Below the pieces are notes generated by a model. That model was not told the DNA's origin. It did no database searches and saw nothing but the letters and a program-made list of their open reading frames with translations. Below, piece after piece: positions 40,001 through 51,600 of a DNA stretch of 64,000 nucleotides (positions are counted from its first letter, which is position 1; each line of letters begins with the position of its first letter). The stretch comes from Rhyacichthys aspro (taxonomy: Eukaryota; Chordata; Actinopteri; Gobiiformes; Rhyacichthyidae), in the NCBI GenBank assembly GCA_036850595.1, contig CM072160.1:16347906-16411905 (forward strand), in the 5' to 3' direction. The position numbers and the translations under genes were made by a program.

Positions 40001-40356
40001 GTTTGGGTCCAAGTTTGAGTGTTGACGAAGACAGAAGTCAGAAGTATTTTTTGTGGGTTTGAAACCACTAAATGTTGTAGAGGAGTCTTAAGGATGGTAT
40101 ACTCGGCACTGCTGTGAATGTTAGTTTTCTGTTAGAACCACCATTGGGCTGTCTAATATGTTAAAGTGATCCAGCCCTATAGGCACATATCACACATAAA
40201 CCTCAAGCATGATTAAAAAATAAATAGACATTTACATATTGTATTTGTTAGCCGCTAGTTAGATAAAACAGTCCTCTGATAACAGCATTTCCTCTTGAAG
40301 TGTACATTTGTCTAACATATATACAATCATACAGGCGTACTGTACTTTACATTGGC

Positions 40357-40450
40357 TTATGCTTTTGGTGTCCCTTTGTTTTCAGCTTTGGCTCCTGAAA
40401 GTCCATTTTCTGTGTTGTCATTCCCTGACGAGCTCACCAGGCACTCTTTA
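40357..40450 (-). CDS. scn4b: scn4b coding exon 5 (cytoplasmic tail, stop)
   Basis: The acceptor is GTCTGTGTCCTGCAG before TAAAGAGTGC. It encodes KECLVSSSGNDNTENGL and then a divergent end SGAKAENKGTPKA, with TAA at 40359-40357. Human reads KECLVSSSGNDNTENGL followed by PGSKAEEKPPSKV. This strong match proves the exon although it is too short to stand out as an open frame. Confidence 0.95.
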
Positions 40451-43400
40451 CTGCAGGACACAGACAAGGCAACAGTTACAAATGAAGCAGACGTAAGTAT
40501 GAGGGAAAAAGAAAAGAAAATCCAACACAATTCAAATCTTTCATAAATTCATAAACTTTATGACACAAAATGATGATCTACAATCCCAGTTCCAAAAAAA
40601 GTTGAGACACAGTGTAAAATGTAAACATTAAACTGAACAAAATGTTTGCAAATCTCATAAAACTATATTTTATTCACAATAGAACATAAGCATCATTTCA
40701 GGTGTTGAAACTGACACATTTTACCATTTCATGAAAAACAATAGTAAAAAGCTATAAGCTTTCGTACTGTGTGTTAATAACAAGCTGGATGGCCCCTGTC
40801 CTCTTTAGTTCATAGAACACTGCAAGCATGCTTTCGAAAAAGAATTAAAAATTTTTATTCATCTGACCATTAAACCATTTTCCATTTTGCCTCAGTCCAT
40901 TTTAAATCAGCTTTGCCCCAGAGAAGATGCAAGCGTTTCTGAATTAGGTTCACATATGGCTTCTTATTTGCAGGATACAACCTTAACTTGCATTAAGTAA
41001 GTTACATACCTCATTAGTTGCTAAATGCTCCTCAAGCTGTTTAGTACCACTTACATTTTCAGCACCTGTCCCAACCTTTTGTGTTTCTGCCATCAAAATT
41101 AAAAAGAGATACGATTTCTCCTGAAATGGTCAAATTTCTCAGTTTCAACAACTGTAATATTGTTATGTATTTCGTATGTTCTATTTTGAATAAAACAAAA
41201 ATGTTTTGATGAGATTCTGCTTCACTTTATATGTTAAACAGTGTCCCAACTTTTGGGGAACTGGGTTTGTAATTTTAAACAAAAATAATCACCATCATCA
41301 ACATCAGGAATGTCACAAAATGTCATACATGCTTATGTGGCTGTTGATTTTACTGCCTAGTTGAGTTTAAAGAAAATAGACATTTAATGAACAGTGTTTA
41401 AGGATTTGTTCTAATCGTTGATGGTTCTGATCAAACAATGTCTTTAAGTGGACAGGGGTTTACTTACTTTTTCTCATCTCCCTTCAGCAGGAAGTGAACA
41501 ACCAAAGCCTTTATCACCATAATGATAATAACTAAGCCAATGACTCCGCCCAGCACTGAGACAATGATAACTGTCAGTGTATTGTCAACCTCCTTCACTG
41601 AAACAAGAGGCAAAGAGAAATTGGAAGGCAGAAAGAAACAATTAAAAGTTATGTTAGCATTATAAGTGATGAGACTACAAATACAAATTTAAAACAGAAA
41701 TAATATACACATTGGTGTAAAGACAGCCAGTTTCCCCCATCGTGTATCTTCAGACATTTAAGTTTTTGTGGTGTACAATAGAATAAAATGTATTTAAGTT
41801 TTTGTGGTGTACAATAGAATAAAATGTAAGTCACTGACAAAAACTATGTTTTAAATTGTGTATAATGGTCTCAAAATAAAGTCCCATAAAACCAAATGGA
41901 AGTTTGATTACTTCCTGTTCTTACAACTGCCCTGAGAGAAACTGAGCACTGCTGGAGGAGAAGAACATTTCTGTATCTTTATGAGTACATTAACATAAAT
42001 GTCTTAAATAATAGATGAACTTTGTTTCTAATTTTGAAAAGTGAATTTATGTTCTGTCTTCTTCCCACTAGGTTTGCTCCATAGCTGTTCACATGCTCAC
42101 AAAATGTTCTAAATGTATAGTTACTTTTTCTCCTGTTTGCATGTGTCACTTACTTTGGTCCACGACTATCAGAGTAAAGGTGGCGCTGTGGTTGCGATTC
42201 TTCTCTTTTGGGTTTCTTGCAAAGCAGATATACTCTCCATCATCCTCAAAGGTGATGTTCCACAACAGGATGGAAATGTTGCTCGTTTTTGATGAACCAA
42301 CAAACTCCACGCGGTCATGATGCACACTGACTTTGGGTTCCACTCCTTCGATTGGAATAACTGCCTCACAGAGCTACAAGAGGACGCACACATGAAGTTA
42401 CTGAGTTAACCGTCGAATCAGCTCACTTCATTTGGTATAAGTTTAGGAATACATGCAGGACTTAACCTTGACCATGGTGCCATTGTTATTGTAGTGCCAG
42501 TTAAAGTAAAGGTTTTTGATGCCAATGCAGGAGGAGTAAGTGCAGGGGAGCAGAACTGTGGAGCCATTCATTGCTTCAATTGAGGACACTTTTCCTGTTG
42601 ACACTTCCAATCCACCAACACTCCATACACCTTAAAGCAAAAACAGAGAGTTGTTAAAAAAATACACCTGTAAAATCACTCACTGTAGCTTTTGTACAAC
42701 TGGTATAATCGACTACAATTCTGGTTTTCAGCACAGTTTTTTCAGCACTACACTGAACCTTTGCATGGTCTTGGCTTTTGGACAAGCTGGAAGTCAAATC
42801 CAAGTGCTATCTGTATTCTGACCTTGTTGCATGACAGGAAAGCACACACTTAAAAGGTCTCGTGTTGCCTTGCTATGGGTACTACAGCATGGGTTGTGGT
42901 GTTTTGCAGTAACAGCTGGTGTAAGTGTCACACACTTGGGGCCTATTTTTAAATGCTCATCCCGCACGCTGATCTGCTCTGGATCACATTGCACTTTTAC
43001 ATGGTGCAAACTGTGTCGGAGCACTTGGATGACTTTGTAGATGTGAAGGAGTTCAATGTATGCGGAGATGGGAATGCCTGACTTCTTTGCCGAACAGTGA
43101 AAGTAGCACAGTTGTCAAGTGTTTTACTCAAAAATCTGATTGGCTGCGCCGCTTCCCACACTTAAAAAGGAGGGGCCTTACTCCAGATTGGTTTTCACTC
43201 AGATGTCCACTTTTATTGAAAAGTTGCAGACAAGAACAGGTGAAAAATCTTTAAACACAAAACAGAAACCCAAAGGTAAGTATATGTAATTTAAAGCCTT
43301 CCATACCAAAATATAATAAATCAATGCACAAAGTCAAATCATTTATCCAGACAATATTTAACCAGTTGTTTTTTCAGAGATTTTTAAGGAGGTAAGTATT

Positions 43401-46400
43401 TTAGGTATTTCCAGGTTAGTATATTGCGGTTATATTTAACATAAGATACTTTTTACCTTAGCATTAGGGATTGGAGATCCCAATGTTGTGAACAGCCCAT
43501 GTTATGCAAAACTTATTCTTATTATATATAATAACCACACGAAATTTTAGTTTAATATGGAATGGAGAGGACTTTGTTTGGTTCAGTTTGTTAGTTTGAT
43601 ATCTAAAAGTGATTTGGTTTGTGCATTATTTAACTCTGCAAAGCTCTGATAAAAGCATTCATCTTAGACTTAATGAATGCATCCAGCATGTAAACACTAT
43701 TCTCTAAAAGGCACTAGAGGACAATGCTGATTAAATGTCCCTGATAAGCATTATCTCATGTTTCATATTCTTCATTTGACATTCATTTCTTGGTAAAAAT
43801 ATGTAATAAAATTCCAATCCAATTATTTATTGTTAAAAAGCAGTACAGGGGAAATCTTTCATTGCTTTGATTACTTTTTTACAGACAGTGAAGGTAGTTA
43901 TTCTCTTTTACAGTACCATTTATTTCTGTGTGTATTTAAAGGCAGCTGCAATTCTACCCTGTTCTTCACTTTTATTTTTCTGGCCTATTTGCCTTATATT
44001 TTTACTTCCCTTCTGATTTAATTCTGATTCCTGATATTGTTTCACAGTTTGCATCACTTTTTGTCAGACATTAATTGAGTAAATTGACTAATCTGAAGCA
44101 GTAAAATATCTGTATGCTAATTTTTGGACTGCATTTAATCCTAATGCAATAGGTGACTCTATTTAGTAGAGTAGGTTTGCTTTTGACATAGGTGGGAAAA
44201 CTGGCAACTGGACCCATTTATGCATTTATAATATGGAAAGGTAAATGTAATCTAAACCTATTTACATACTGAGCATTTTAATGTAAGATGTACATATTCA
44301 CTCTCCTTCTCTTAATGGACAATATATATCTATGTCCATTGCACGAACCTAATGTTAATCTACTTGTAATAAAGTAATTATGTGGATGTATGGACTTTAA
44401 ATTGAGGTTAGGACAATGCCACAAGCAACACAATATTGAATTTGGTCTTGCATTAAACAATTTACTACCTTCACTTTGAAGAGCACTCCATGTGGTTGCC
44501 TGTCTGCCATCTTTAATACGACAGAAAACAGAAACCCCAAAATGCCAAAAACAGAACTTTATAATCAAGTTTATTTGAGATGGATGATGACTGATTAGTA
44601 AATAGTTGCATTATGTTGTATTCTTTTGCCTTGGAAAACCAACAATCTGAAAGCAATGGACATCTGTAGTATTATCAGAGTAGCCAAAGCGTTATCACAC
44701 ATGTAAACATACAGTACATAGCTGGTAGCATAGTCATAGTTGCACAAAACCGGATATTATTAGTGTACGTTCAGCTGTCTTTGTCGTAAACAGCCCTCTA
44801 ATTCTGGAAGTAAACAAATGCATGCTGCCCACCATTCTGTGAAGATGATCAACCTTTATGTGCTTTGCAACATTGCTCCCCAGTGCTGCAGGTTGCACAT
44901 CTTGCTTTATTGTCTTTTAGCTGGGTAAATTCAACAAAGCAGGCATATTTTACCCACGACGGCAACACGCAAATCCTTTAGATAAGTGTCCCCCTTCATG
45001 TCCAGAAATAAACTTCACACCCCCTTGTTCTACACTATCATTCTATTCCACCACCATTCATCCACTTCCTTCCGCAACCCTCCAGCCCCAGCAGATATCT
45101 GGGCTTGTGTGTGTTCGTATTATTTGTGTCTACATGCGTAGTACATGGTATTTTTAGCCCCACTATCAAGTATCTCTTTGTCCCAGTTGGGAAACATCAA
45201 TATCTGAATCGGGAGACCTAATGGAGGGAAAGACATCTGACTGTGTGTGTTCGTATTTGCGGCGTGTGTGTCCTTGGTTGACTGTCAAGGTGAGGCATTT
45301 TTGAAGTAGGCCAGAGACTGAAGGGTTAATGTATTTCAGTGTAAATCCATAGAGAACTGTTTGAGGACACCATCACCTCGTAGAGAGATCTAAAGAGAAA
45401 GATGGAAGAGGAGATGGCTAGAAAGGGTAGATAAAAAGAGAGTTATGGTTGTGCTGGTGTATATGTTAGATGGAGAGGGTCATAATGGTGACGGCTGGAG
45501 AGCTAGGGGTCAGGAGAGGGCGATGTCCTCTTCAAGGTGAACGGCCGAAGCTGCTAATTAGTTGAATTAACAGCTGTGGGTGTCAGCGAATAAAGTGGTG
45601 TTATATTAAGACAGCACATAGTGGGAAGCCTTGTAAAATACACAAGTCTGCTGCTCCATTCATTCAGCTCTATGCTATAACCTACAATGGCCTACTTTTA
45701 ACTGTTCTGTTTTTTTGTGGACATTTTATATAGTCCCCCACTGGGCTCGGTGGACACAAGGCTGTGTTCACATTGCAGCAGAAACGTGGCCCAGATTTGA
45801 TTGTATGGTTCCATTGTAAACTGGTCTTGATCTGCACACAAGCATGACAGTGATAAACATGGCTGTTTTGCACCAAATGATCTGAATGTTCATGTTTATA
45901 AAAGAGGAGTGCAGAATGTCTGAAGGAGTATAGAAGCTTCTTTTTTAGTTCTTCAGGTCATTTTGAGGCCGCAGGGAAGCTCATTAGATCACGGTGGGCT
46001 GCCACAGTCTTGTTAATTAATGGGAAACACCACAATGAAATACACCCCTCTATCTAGTGTCCTGATGGATAATGGCCATTTCAGCCTTAAAAGTAAGGGC
46101 ATACTCATGATCGTATACTGTGTGATACTATACTCTACCATTAGTTATACTATGCTATGCTATGCTACTACACTACACTACACTATTGCATAATACACTT
46201 CATGGTCTGCTTCTTTGCATCCTTTGCAGTGTGTTAGTACCGTAGTATAGTATAGTAGATCTCTATATTACTGATAGATAAATACATAAATGAATTTGAA
46301 AAAAGGGTGTTACCCAGAATACGGCTGGTTAGCTACTACAACAGTATAGACTATAGTGTAGTGTTGTGTTATATAGTGTAGTGTAGTGTAGCATAGCATA

Positions 46401-48026
46401 GTATACTGTAGTATAAAATAGTATAGTATAAAATAGTATAGTATAAAAAAAATTGAAAAAGAATATAAATAGAATAGCTAGATTAATTTGCTATGTTTTT
46501 TTTTATTAATGATTTTTTATTAATACTTCATAAGACTTAAATATGTTCCTGTATTTCTTTCAAAACATTTAGCTATCTGCCGTGATGGACCAGCTTATCA
46601 ACAGACCTTGAGAGTCCTTGGAAAGTCCTTAAAACTGACCTTTACGTAGGTGCCTCAGTGACTTACCAAATACTCGAGTGACCCGAGTTTGATTCCAGCT
46701 CGGGTCCATTCGCTTAATGTCATTCCAAGCTCTCTAACCCTGTATCTTGTCTATCTACACTGTCTCTTTAAAATAATGTCAAAAAGGCTAAAACATTAAC
46801 ACACAATCCACTCTAGATCCAATCCACATTCCACAACCCAAACCAATTCATAGTAAAAATAAATAAATAAAATACCAACAGTGCAAAACTGAAGCTAATA
46901 TTAGTTGATGATGAAGGTGTACCAGCCTTGTGTTGAGTCATCAGAGCTGTAAAGTACAGCTAGTAGTGCCCTATAAATAAAGAACCAGTAAATCATTCTA
47001 AATCATGGACCCTTGTTACATAAGCTTCCCTTCTATTGCCCTTGTTCTTACTTTTGGATCCACCAGGTGTAAGCCTCCAGGTGCACAGGCTGAGCAAGGG
47101 CCCTTCGGACAAGACTGAACTGTGTGGACCAGGAAAAGTTATTTTTAAAAAAGAAGCTAAATTTGATAAATTATGTATCGTTTCTGATGTTGTTTCCAAA
47201 TGACGTAATTTAAGTTTTTTTGTTTACTTTGAATGAAATCACATACTGTATGTAAAAAGCACCAATAATGAAAAAAACACATACTGATGCCAAAAGGGGA
47301 AGTTGCTGCATCAAACATCCACATATTGATTATGTTAAAATGGCCCAAAGCTGTGTTATGAACCGTGTTGTGTTTCAAAACTTGCCACAGTGAACTGGTG
47401 GGACATTCGGGAGATGGGGGCACTATCGGGCACATCAACAAACAGGGAGTGTTTAAGCAAGTCACCACTGCACCACTACGTCACTATCAGTAATAACAGT
47501 GTTCGCCACAAACACTATACATTCTCCAATAATCATTTTAACTCCAAAAGTGATGACAAATGCCTTTTCCTTGTTATTGATTTTACTCCACACCTTCATG
47601 AGGACATTTGAGAAGAGGCGGCTGTACACAACAAGCTCCTATTTCAATCCATGTCCAAGTTCAGACCTCGAAACTTTACTGTTTCTGACCTTGATGGTCT
47701 CTTTAAAGCAACAAGTAACCCCACCTAACCCTAATCTTAATATTGTAGTATCCTTTAATAGTACACATTAAGGGAGTATAAATATTATGAATAAGGTTTA
47801 GATAAGACTTGATAGAGCACCAGATGCCAATGTGAAGTAAGTGAAAAAACATAATGTGCAAAATGAAGCAGTCGTTTTACTTGGGTGTCATGTACCCAGC
47901 TCAGCAAACGCATGTAGAGAAGTTGTACTCACCCAGTAACAGTGCCACTGCAAGACCAGCATGAAGTAGATCCCCAGATCTGAGCCGACCAGAGACACTC
48001 GAACCGGTGCTGTCCGCTGCCGCCAT
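40357..48026 (-). CDS. scn4b: Sodium channel beta-4 subunit, five coding exons
   Basis: Auxiliary beta-4 subunit of voltage-gated sodium channels. In mammals it bonds to the alpha subunit, shifts activation and promotes resurgent current. Five coding exons (94, 164, 220, 130 and 94 nt) join in phase to 702 nt, giving 233 aa; human SCN4B is 228 aa. A signal peptide occupies residues 1 to about 38. The V-type Ig domain has Cys61 and Cys136 with the DDGEYIC motif. Cys66 (in TYSSC) matches the human cysteine that links to the alpha subunit. The transmembrane helix spans about 167-190, and the tail KECLVSSSGNDNTENGL is nearly identical to human. N-glycosylation sequons are at N53, N81, N118, N125 and N147. 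Introns are about 5.3 kb, 93 nt, 556 nt and 1.0 kb. scn2b lies upstream on the same strand. Teleosts can carry two scn4b copies, and I cannot tell which this is. Confidence 0.95.
40581..41269. mobile_element. Non-autonomous DNA transposon (TA target site) in scn4b intron 4
   Basis: The ends are inverted repeats: CAATCCCAGTTCC at the left, and the reverse complement of CAAACCCAGTTCC at the right. Both are flanked by TA (40579-40580 and 41270-41271). The similarity continues inward through AAAGTTGRGACAC. The element is 689 bp and has no transposase frame. TA duplication suggests the Tc1/mariner-type superfamily, mobilised in trans. Abundant relatives with this AAGTTGGGACA terminus are familiar in teleost genomes. 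Its left end lies 130 bp upstream of the scn4b exon 5 acceptor. Confidence 0.8.
41468..41597 (-). CDS. scn4b: scn4b coding exon 4 (transmembrane helix)
   Basis: The acceptor is CTCTTGTTTCAG before TGAAGGAGG. The frame encodes KEVDNTLTVIIVSVLGG, the rest of a single helix, and HFLLKGDEK. The donor is GAAAAA before GTAAGT (41467-41462), phase 2. If the donor is not used, TAA follows at once after KGDEKK, so retention of intron 4 would give a protein without the conserved cytoplasmic tail. Confidence 0.94.
41755..41827. repeat. 36-bp exact tandem duplication in scn4b intron 3
   Basis: A 36-bp unit beginning ATTTAAGTTTTTGTGG occurs twice back to back (41756-41791 and 41792-41827) without a mismatch. 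It is therefore a recent duplication. It lies between exons 4 and 3 and does not touch splice sites. Confidence 0.9.
42154..42373 (-). CDS. scn4b: scn4b coding exon 3 (second half of Ig domain)
   Basis: The acceptor is CCTCTTGTAG before CTCTGTGAGG, and the donor is CCAAA before GTAAGT. The frame carries EPKVSV, NISILLWN and FEDDGEYICFARNPKE, which line up with human DPKVTL, NNISIVLRD and FSDTGKYTCHVKNPKE. Cys136 closes the Ig disulfide. The split last codon joins exon 4 to give VVDQMKEVDN; human has VVDRLEEVDN. Confidence 0.95.
42467..42630 (-). CDS. scn4b: scn4b coding exon 2 (first half of Ig domain)
   Basis: The acceptor is TTTTTGCTTTAAG before GTGTATGG, and the donor is CAAG before GTTAAG. 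The frame encodes the first Ig strands, with Cys61 in LLPCTYSSC, alpha-linking Cys66, and NLYFNWHYN, which corresponds to human LHFRWTYN. The exon enters in phase 1 and leaves in phase 0. Confidence 0.93.
46146..46405. repeat. Inverted tandem-repeat hairpin (TATGC / TACAC units)
   Basis: The left arm (46146-46186) consists of TATGC and then TACAC units. The right arm (46373-46405) is its reverse complement with GTGTA and GCATA units in mirrored order. About 190 bp separate them, and further TATAG-type units spread to 46445. Both arms could pair over about 33 bp. The element may be a MITE remnant or a foldback satellite. Confidence 0.75.
46635..46795 (+). mobile_element. tRNA-derived SINE
   Basis: A tRNA-like head has a B-box-like GTTTGATTCC following ACTCGAGTGACCC, then a tail with TTGTCTATCTACACTGTC and AAAAAGGCTAAAA. 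The same order of features occurs at 2350-2490 on the other strand, so both are copies of one family. The A-box part is eroded. Confidence 0.6.
47933..48026 (-). CDS. scn4b: scn4b coding exon 1 (start codon, signal peptide)
   Basis: The ATG at 48026-48024 is preceded by GTGTC and followed by GCGGCAGCG, a fair initiation context. It encodes MAAADSTGSSVSGRLR and then the hydrophobic stretch LLHAGLAVALLLG. The exon ends CTGG before GTGAGT (47932-47927), phase 1, and joins exon 2 to continue VWSVGGLEVS, so signal cleavage probably falls just before LEVS, where human mature beta-4 begins. No other ATG in frame fits. The exon is 5.3 kb from exon 2. Confidence 0.88.
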
Positions 48027-48680
48027 GACACCACCTGTCTGTCTGTCTGTCTGTCTGTCTGTAGATCACTCTGTCTGTCTTGGAGCACAGTCTGTTAGTT
48101 TGTCAATCGGCCAGTTTACTCAGTCCAGTTAATGCAGATCTAAATGTGTGAGTGAGGTGGGACACTGAACTGTGCGGCTAAAGGCAGAAGTCCTGCTCAC
48201 TCCCTCCCTCTCCTCAGCTGCACTGTCCCAAGAATGAACAGCAATGAGAGAGGAGGAGAAATTCTTGAATGGGGCTCTCCCCTATCCAGTCTCTGCAGCT
48301 CTCTTGAAAAAAAAAGCAAATAAAAAAGACCTGATGCTGCGTCCTTTCTGTCTGTCTTTTTGTCTTCCAGACTGTCCGACGATCATCCAGTAAGGCAAAA
48401 GGCAGAGCGCTGCTGTTGTAGCAGGGTAGCAGCAGCTGCAGCCAGGCAAGCAGGCTGGCTAGCAGTCCCCACACAGGGAGACATAGAGGGCTGACGAGAG
48501 GCACGCAGAGATGCTAAAGCACAGGCAGCAGCGAGGCACAGAAGCAAAATCTCCAGCCGGCTCCCGGAGAAACGAGCTACTGCAGAGGTAGAGTGAGAGA
48601 AGGAGGGAGTGAGTGGGGTAGGGAGGAGGGGAGAGTGGGGTGTTCGAAGGGCTGCCACACACACATACAGTATGGCTGAG
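48027..48680 (-). promoter_or_regulatory. scn4b: Candidate scn4b 5' UTR and promoter region
   Basis: The stretch directly upstream of the scn4b ATG contains seven CTGT units, a pyrimidine-rich minus strand, and CTG/CAG-rich sequence with two overlapping minus-strand open frames (48715-48383 and 48662-48459). Those frames have no recognisable domain and read as 5' leader sequence rather than protein. I see no clear TATA box. The transcription start is not fixed by the sequence, and an additional non-coding first exon further upstream is possible. Confidence 0.35.
48035..48062. repeat. (CTGT)7 microsatellite in scn4b 5' leader
   Basis: Seven perfect CTGT units on the plus strand (ACAG on the transcript) begin 9 nt before the start codon. 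Length changes here would alter the leader next to the initiation site. Confidence 0.9.
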
Positions 48681-51600
48681 TCAGCCTTACTCAAGACAGG
48701 CTCATGGTCAGACACGGGGTTATTGCTTTGCCCATTTCACAACTCCTCTCTGGACACATTACTGGAATCCCATGAAGCCTGAAAAATCTGAAAAAACATG
48801 GAATATAAATGGACAGTTTTTGACTCAGGGGAAAGTTGTAAAAAAGGGAAAATAATCTTAAGGAATGTAACAATATTTGGCTTTCATAGTGATTTAGTTG
48901 GAATTTAATGCATTTTTTTTCATTACTTACAATGGTTAATGCCCTATGTCCTCTTTAACAAAGTCAATATCTCCCATATCCTGAAGGTGGGACAATAGTG
49001 GTTGGTTTTCATCAAGATCCTACCTGTTCCTCCTCACATTACACGATTTAAACCTCTACATTTACATAATCGTCAGGTTTAACGCGTAAGTGGCCGATAT
49101 ATTCTTCAATAATTTTTTATTTGTATGCAGGAATGTAGAAATGACACATTTAACGCTAAACCTATATTATTACAAAGATAGCGCACACTTACACTCTCAC
49201 ATGAAAGACATCAGTGTGGACAGAATCTTAAGCATCCTGTAAACACAATATAATAACGTGTCCTTCATACTTCAGAGAAAAATGCCTTACCCTCTGCACT
49301 TTACCCAAGCATAGCATCCATTTTATGCTCCCGTCTCAACCTTCAACACAACCCAGTGGCAGTGAAGGATCGGCAAAGTTCACAAACTCAATGCACGGCC
49401 TGACCCTCACTAGATTCATGTCTTCCTCACCAGTCGACTGCTGTCATTGTGATAATCTGAGCCATGCACTATATACTGACTACAAACTGTGCTTTTGGAT
49501 CTTTATCTGTTGCACAAATCACTAGGGCTCGCCTCCAATGTTTTCGAAAACACACTTTTAAATCAACATAGACATTAAACGAAATAAGTACGTTTTTATA
49601 ATCTCGTATCTCATTTCCACAAATGACCACCATCAGCTTTTATCAAATTAGAAACAAAAGCTCTGCTAACAATGGTTGAACTGACAAAAAAGCTGAAAAA
49701 ATAGCTTGTAGGGGTAGGTTGGTTGTCAGTATTTTGTCTTCTTTGAGGTTACTGAGATAGAGCAAAATGTATATGGTAAATTAAATGAAAACCTACACTA
49801 AACAGTCTATCTATCTATGAGTTAAAGACAATATTTATTAATTGCATTCACACATCTTTGCAACCGGAAAAAAGATAAATTAAGACAAGTTAAATATCTT
49901 ATTCATTTTAATAACATGTTGCATTGTTACAGAGATTAGCCTACTTTTTTTTTTTCACTGTGTTCAATTAAATGGAAATTACAAAGTCTATCTTTGCCTG
50001 ATTTTTACATTTTTGTACTTTTAATCTGCACTAAGGGTTACTACAGACCATTAGTTCTGACAGGTTTAAGTGGCATATGCTCACGTTACACAAAGACATC
50101 ACTGATATTTTGCCAATCCTTTCAAAACAGCTTTGTTTCTACTACAACCGTAATTAATTGATACCACACTTTCTTTTGACAACTTGGCATGACGGAATAT
50201 CTTTTGATTTGTGAAACGGCTTGGCAGTGCTTGTCTCCCCTGCGGGCTTTGGCACTTTAAACACAGGATTCATCTGTTTTGAAATAATATTTAAAACGTG
50301 ATTTTGAGTCCTAATATTCTCTGCTTTCCTGTTCTTCCCTGCTCCCTCCGAACAGGCGTGATGGATGTTTGACCTCATCAACATTCACACAAACACTCGT
50401 ACGCACATCCACGCACAGCTCCACATGTTGTCAGGTGATTCGTCTCTTGGTATTAGATGTCATTTCAAGGTTCAAGTGTGGGTGTGTTGGGGCAGGAACA
50501 GATAGTGTGCCACATATGGCGCATCCAAAAGGCAAATTAAAGACGACTCCAGCTCTTGGACTTAATCGCGCAGCCATTACGGAAAGGGACAGTGATGGGT
50601 AAACACAACTATTTTGCATGCGTACGCGCGTCTTATTATATGCATACAAATAGCGCACACACACACCTGCCCTTGAGTGCTGACCTTGGATGATGTGTGT
50701 ATGTGTGTGTGCGTGCGAGGAAGGCGGAGCATAAGAGGACATTACACTGATGAGAGGAGGATGTTAGGGACTGGGGCGGGGGTTGGTGCTAGTGGTGTGT
50801 GCAGAGGGGGGTGAGGGTGACGGGAAAGGGAAGGTCAAGGAAAGGAACGATGGGATAGGATAGGTAAGCATGGGACAAAGGAACTGGGCTTAGAAAAGAA
50901 CATGTGTAAATTTGGATTATCTTTGCAAGAGGATCAAAACGATGTCCATATTTTGATCTCACTTTCTGCAAAGATTAAAGTCAAAAATGATTTCATATGG
51001 ACACACACTGAGGGCAGACCTCTTATGCAACACTTTTCAAATATGTTTCATGCCTTTTATAATGTAAACGTAAAAAAAAAAAGTGTGCATTCATGGCCTG
51101 AGCACTGACTAAATGCTATGTTCACAGCATTACACTAACAAGACAAAAAGCTGGAAAAAATAACTGATTGACTGCATTGTTATTCTATCTCTTAATATGT
51201 TTAGTATGGATTTTGTTGGATCAATTTACTCAATACATTTTTTGTGCATTATAATTATAAATATTATGGCACAATTGAAAAACAAAAAAACAAAAAACAA
51301 ATAAAAATACAATACAGTATTTTATTTTATTTTTTATAAATAAATCATTAATATTTATGGACATGGAAGATATCATAAGGGTTCAGAGCTACTAAGGTAT
51401 CAATGAAATTCCACTGAGCAAAACAATGAACATAGTTTGAAGTCTTGAAAAGTAATATATACACATCAATGGCAGACCACTTATTCCAAAAAAAAAATGT
51501 TTTGTTTTACGAATTGATTTTGATGTTTTTTATATTTGTATTTTTTATTTATTTTTTTTTACATTTGAACAAAGAACTCGTTACAATTTTGCTAAAACAA

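Larger units (their letters stand above)
35980..40356 (-). other. scn4b: Probable scn4b 3' untranslated region
   Basis: Between the scn4b stop and the first convincing minus-strand polyadenylation signal (36003-35998) there is about 4.4 kb with no coding signal and no obvious transposon. Human SCN4B also has a multi-kilobase 3' UTR. I did not find another minus-strand AATAAA in between, but variant signals could end the transcript earlier. A CTCF-type motif lies inside, at 37075-37088. The 100-aa open frame at 36715-36413 (minus) looks like chance. Confidence 0.55.
42631..47932 (-). other. scn4b intron 1 (5.3 kb)
   Basis: No exon of another gene is supported. Contents include the long hairpin-forming repeat at 46146-46405, a tRNA-derived SINE at 46635-46795, and two blocks that look like regulatory DNA (about 45160-45640 and 45940-46060), with TAATTAG and TTAATTAATG cores and no repeat signature. 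The remainder is AT-rich sequence in which I see nothing else. Confidence 0.8.

Noticed and set aside
48383..48715. 110-codon minus-strand frame as a separate gene upstream of scn4b
   Set aside because: Two minus frames overlap there with low-complexity Pro/Leu/Ala content; it fits 5' leader DNA better, and it does not join in frame to scn4b exon 1 through visible splice sites.
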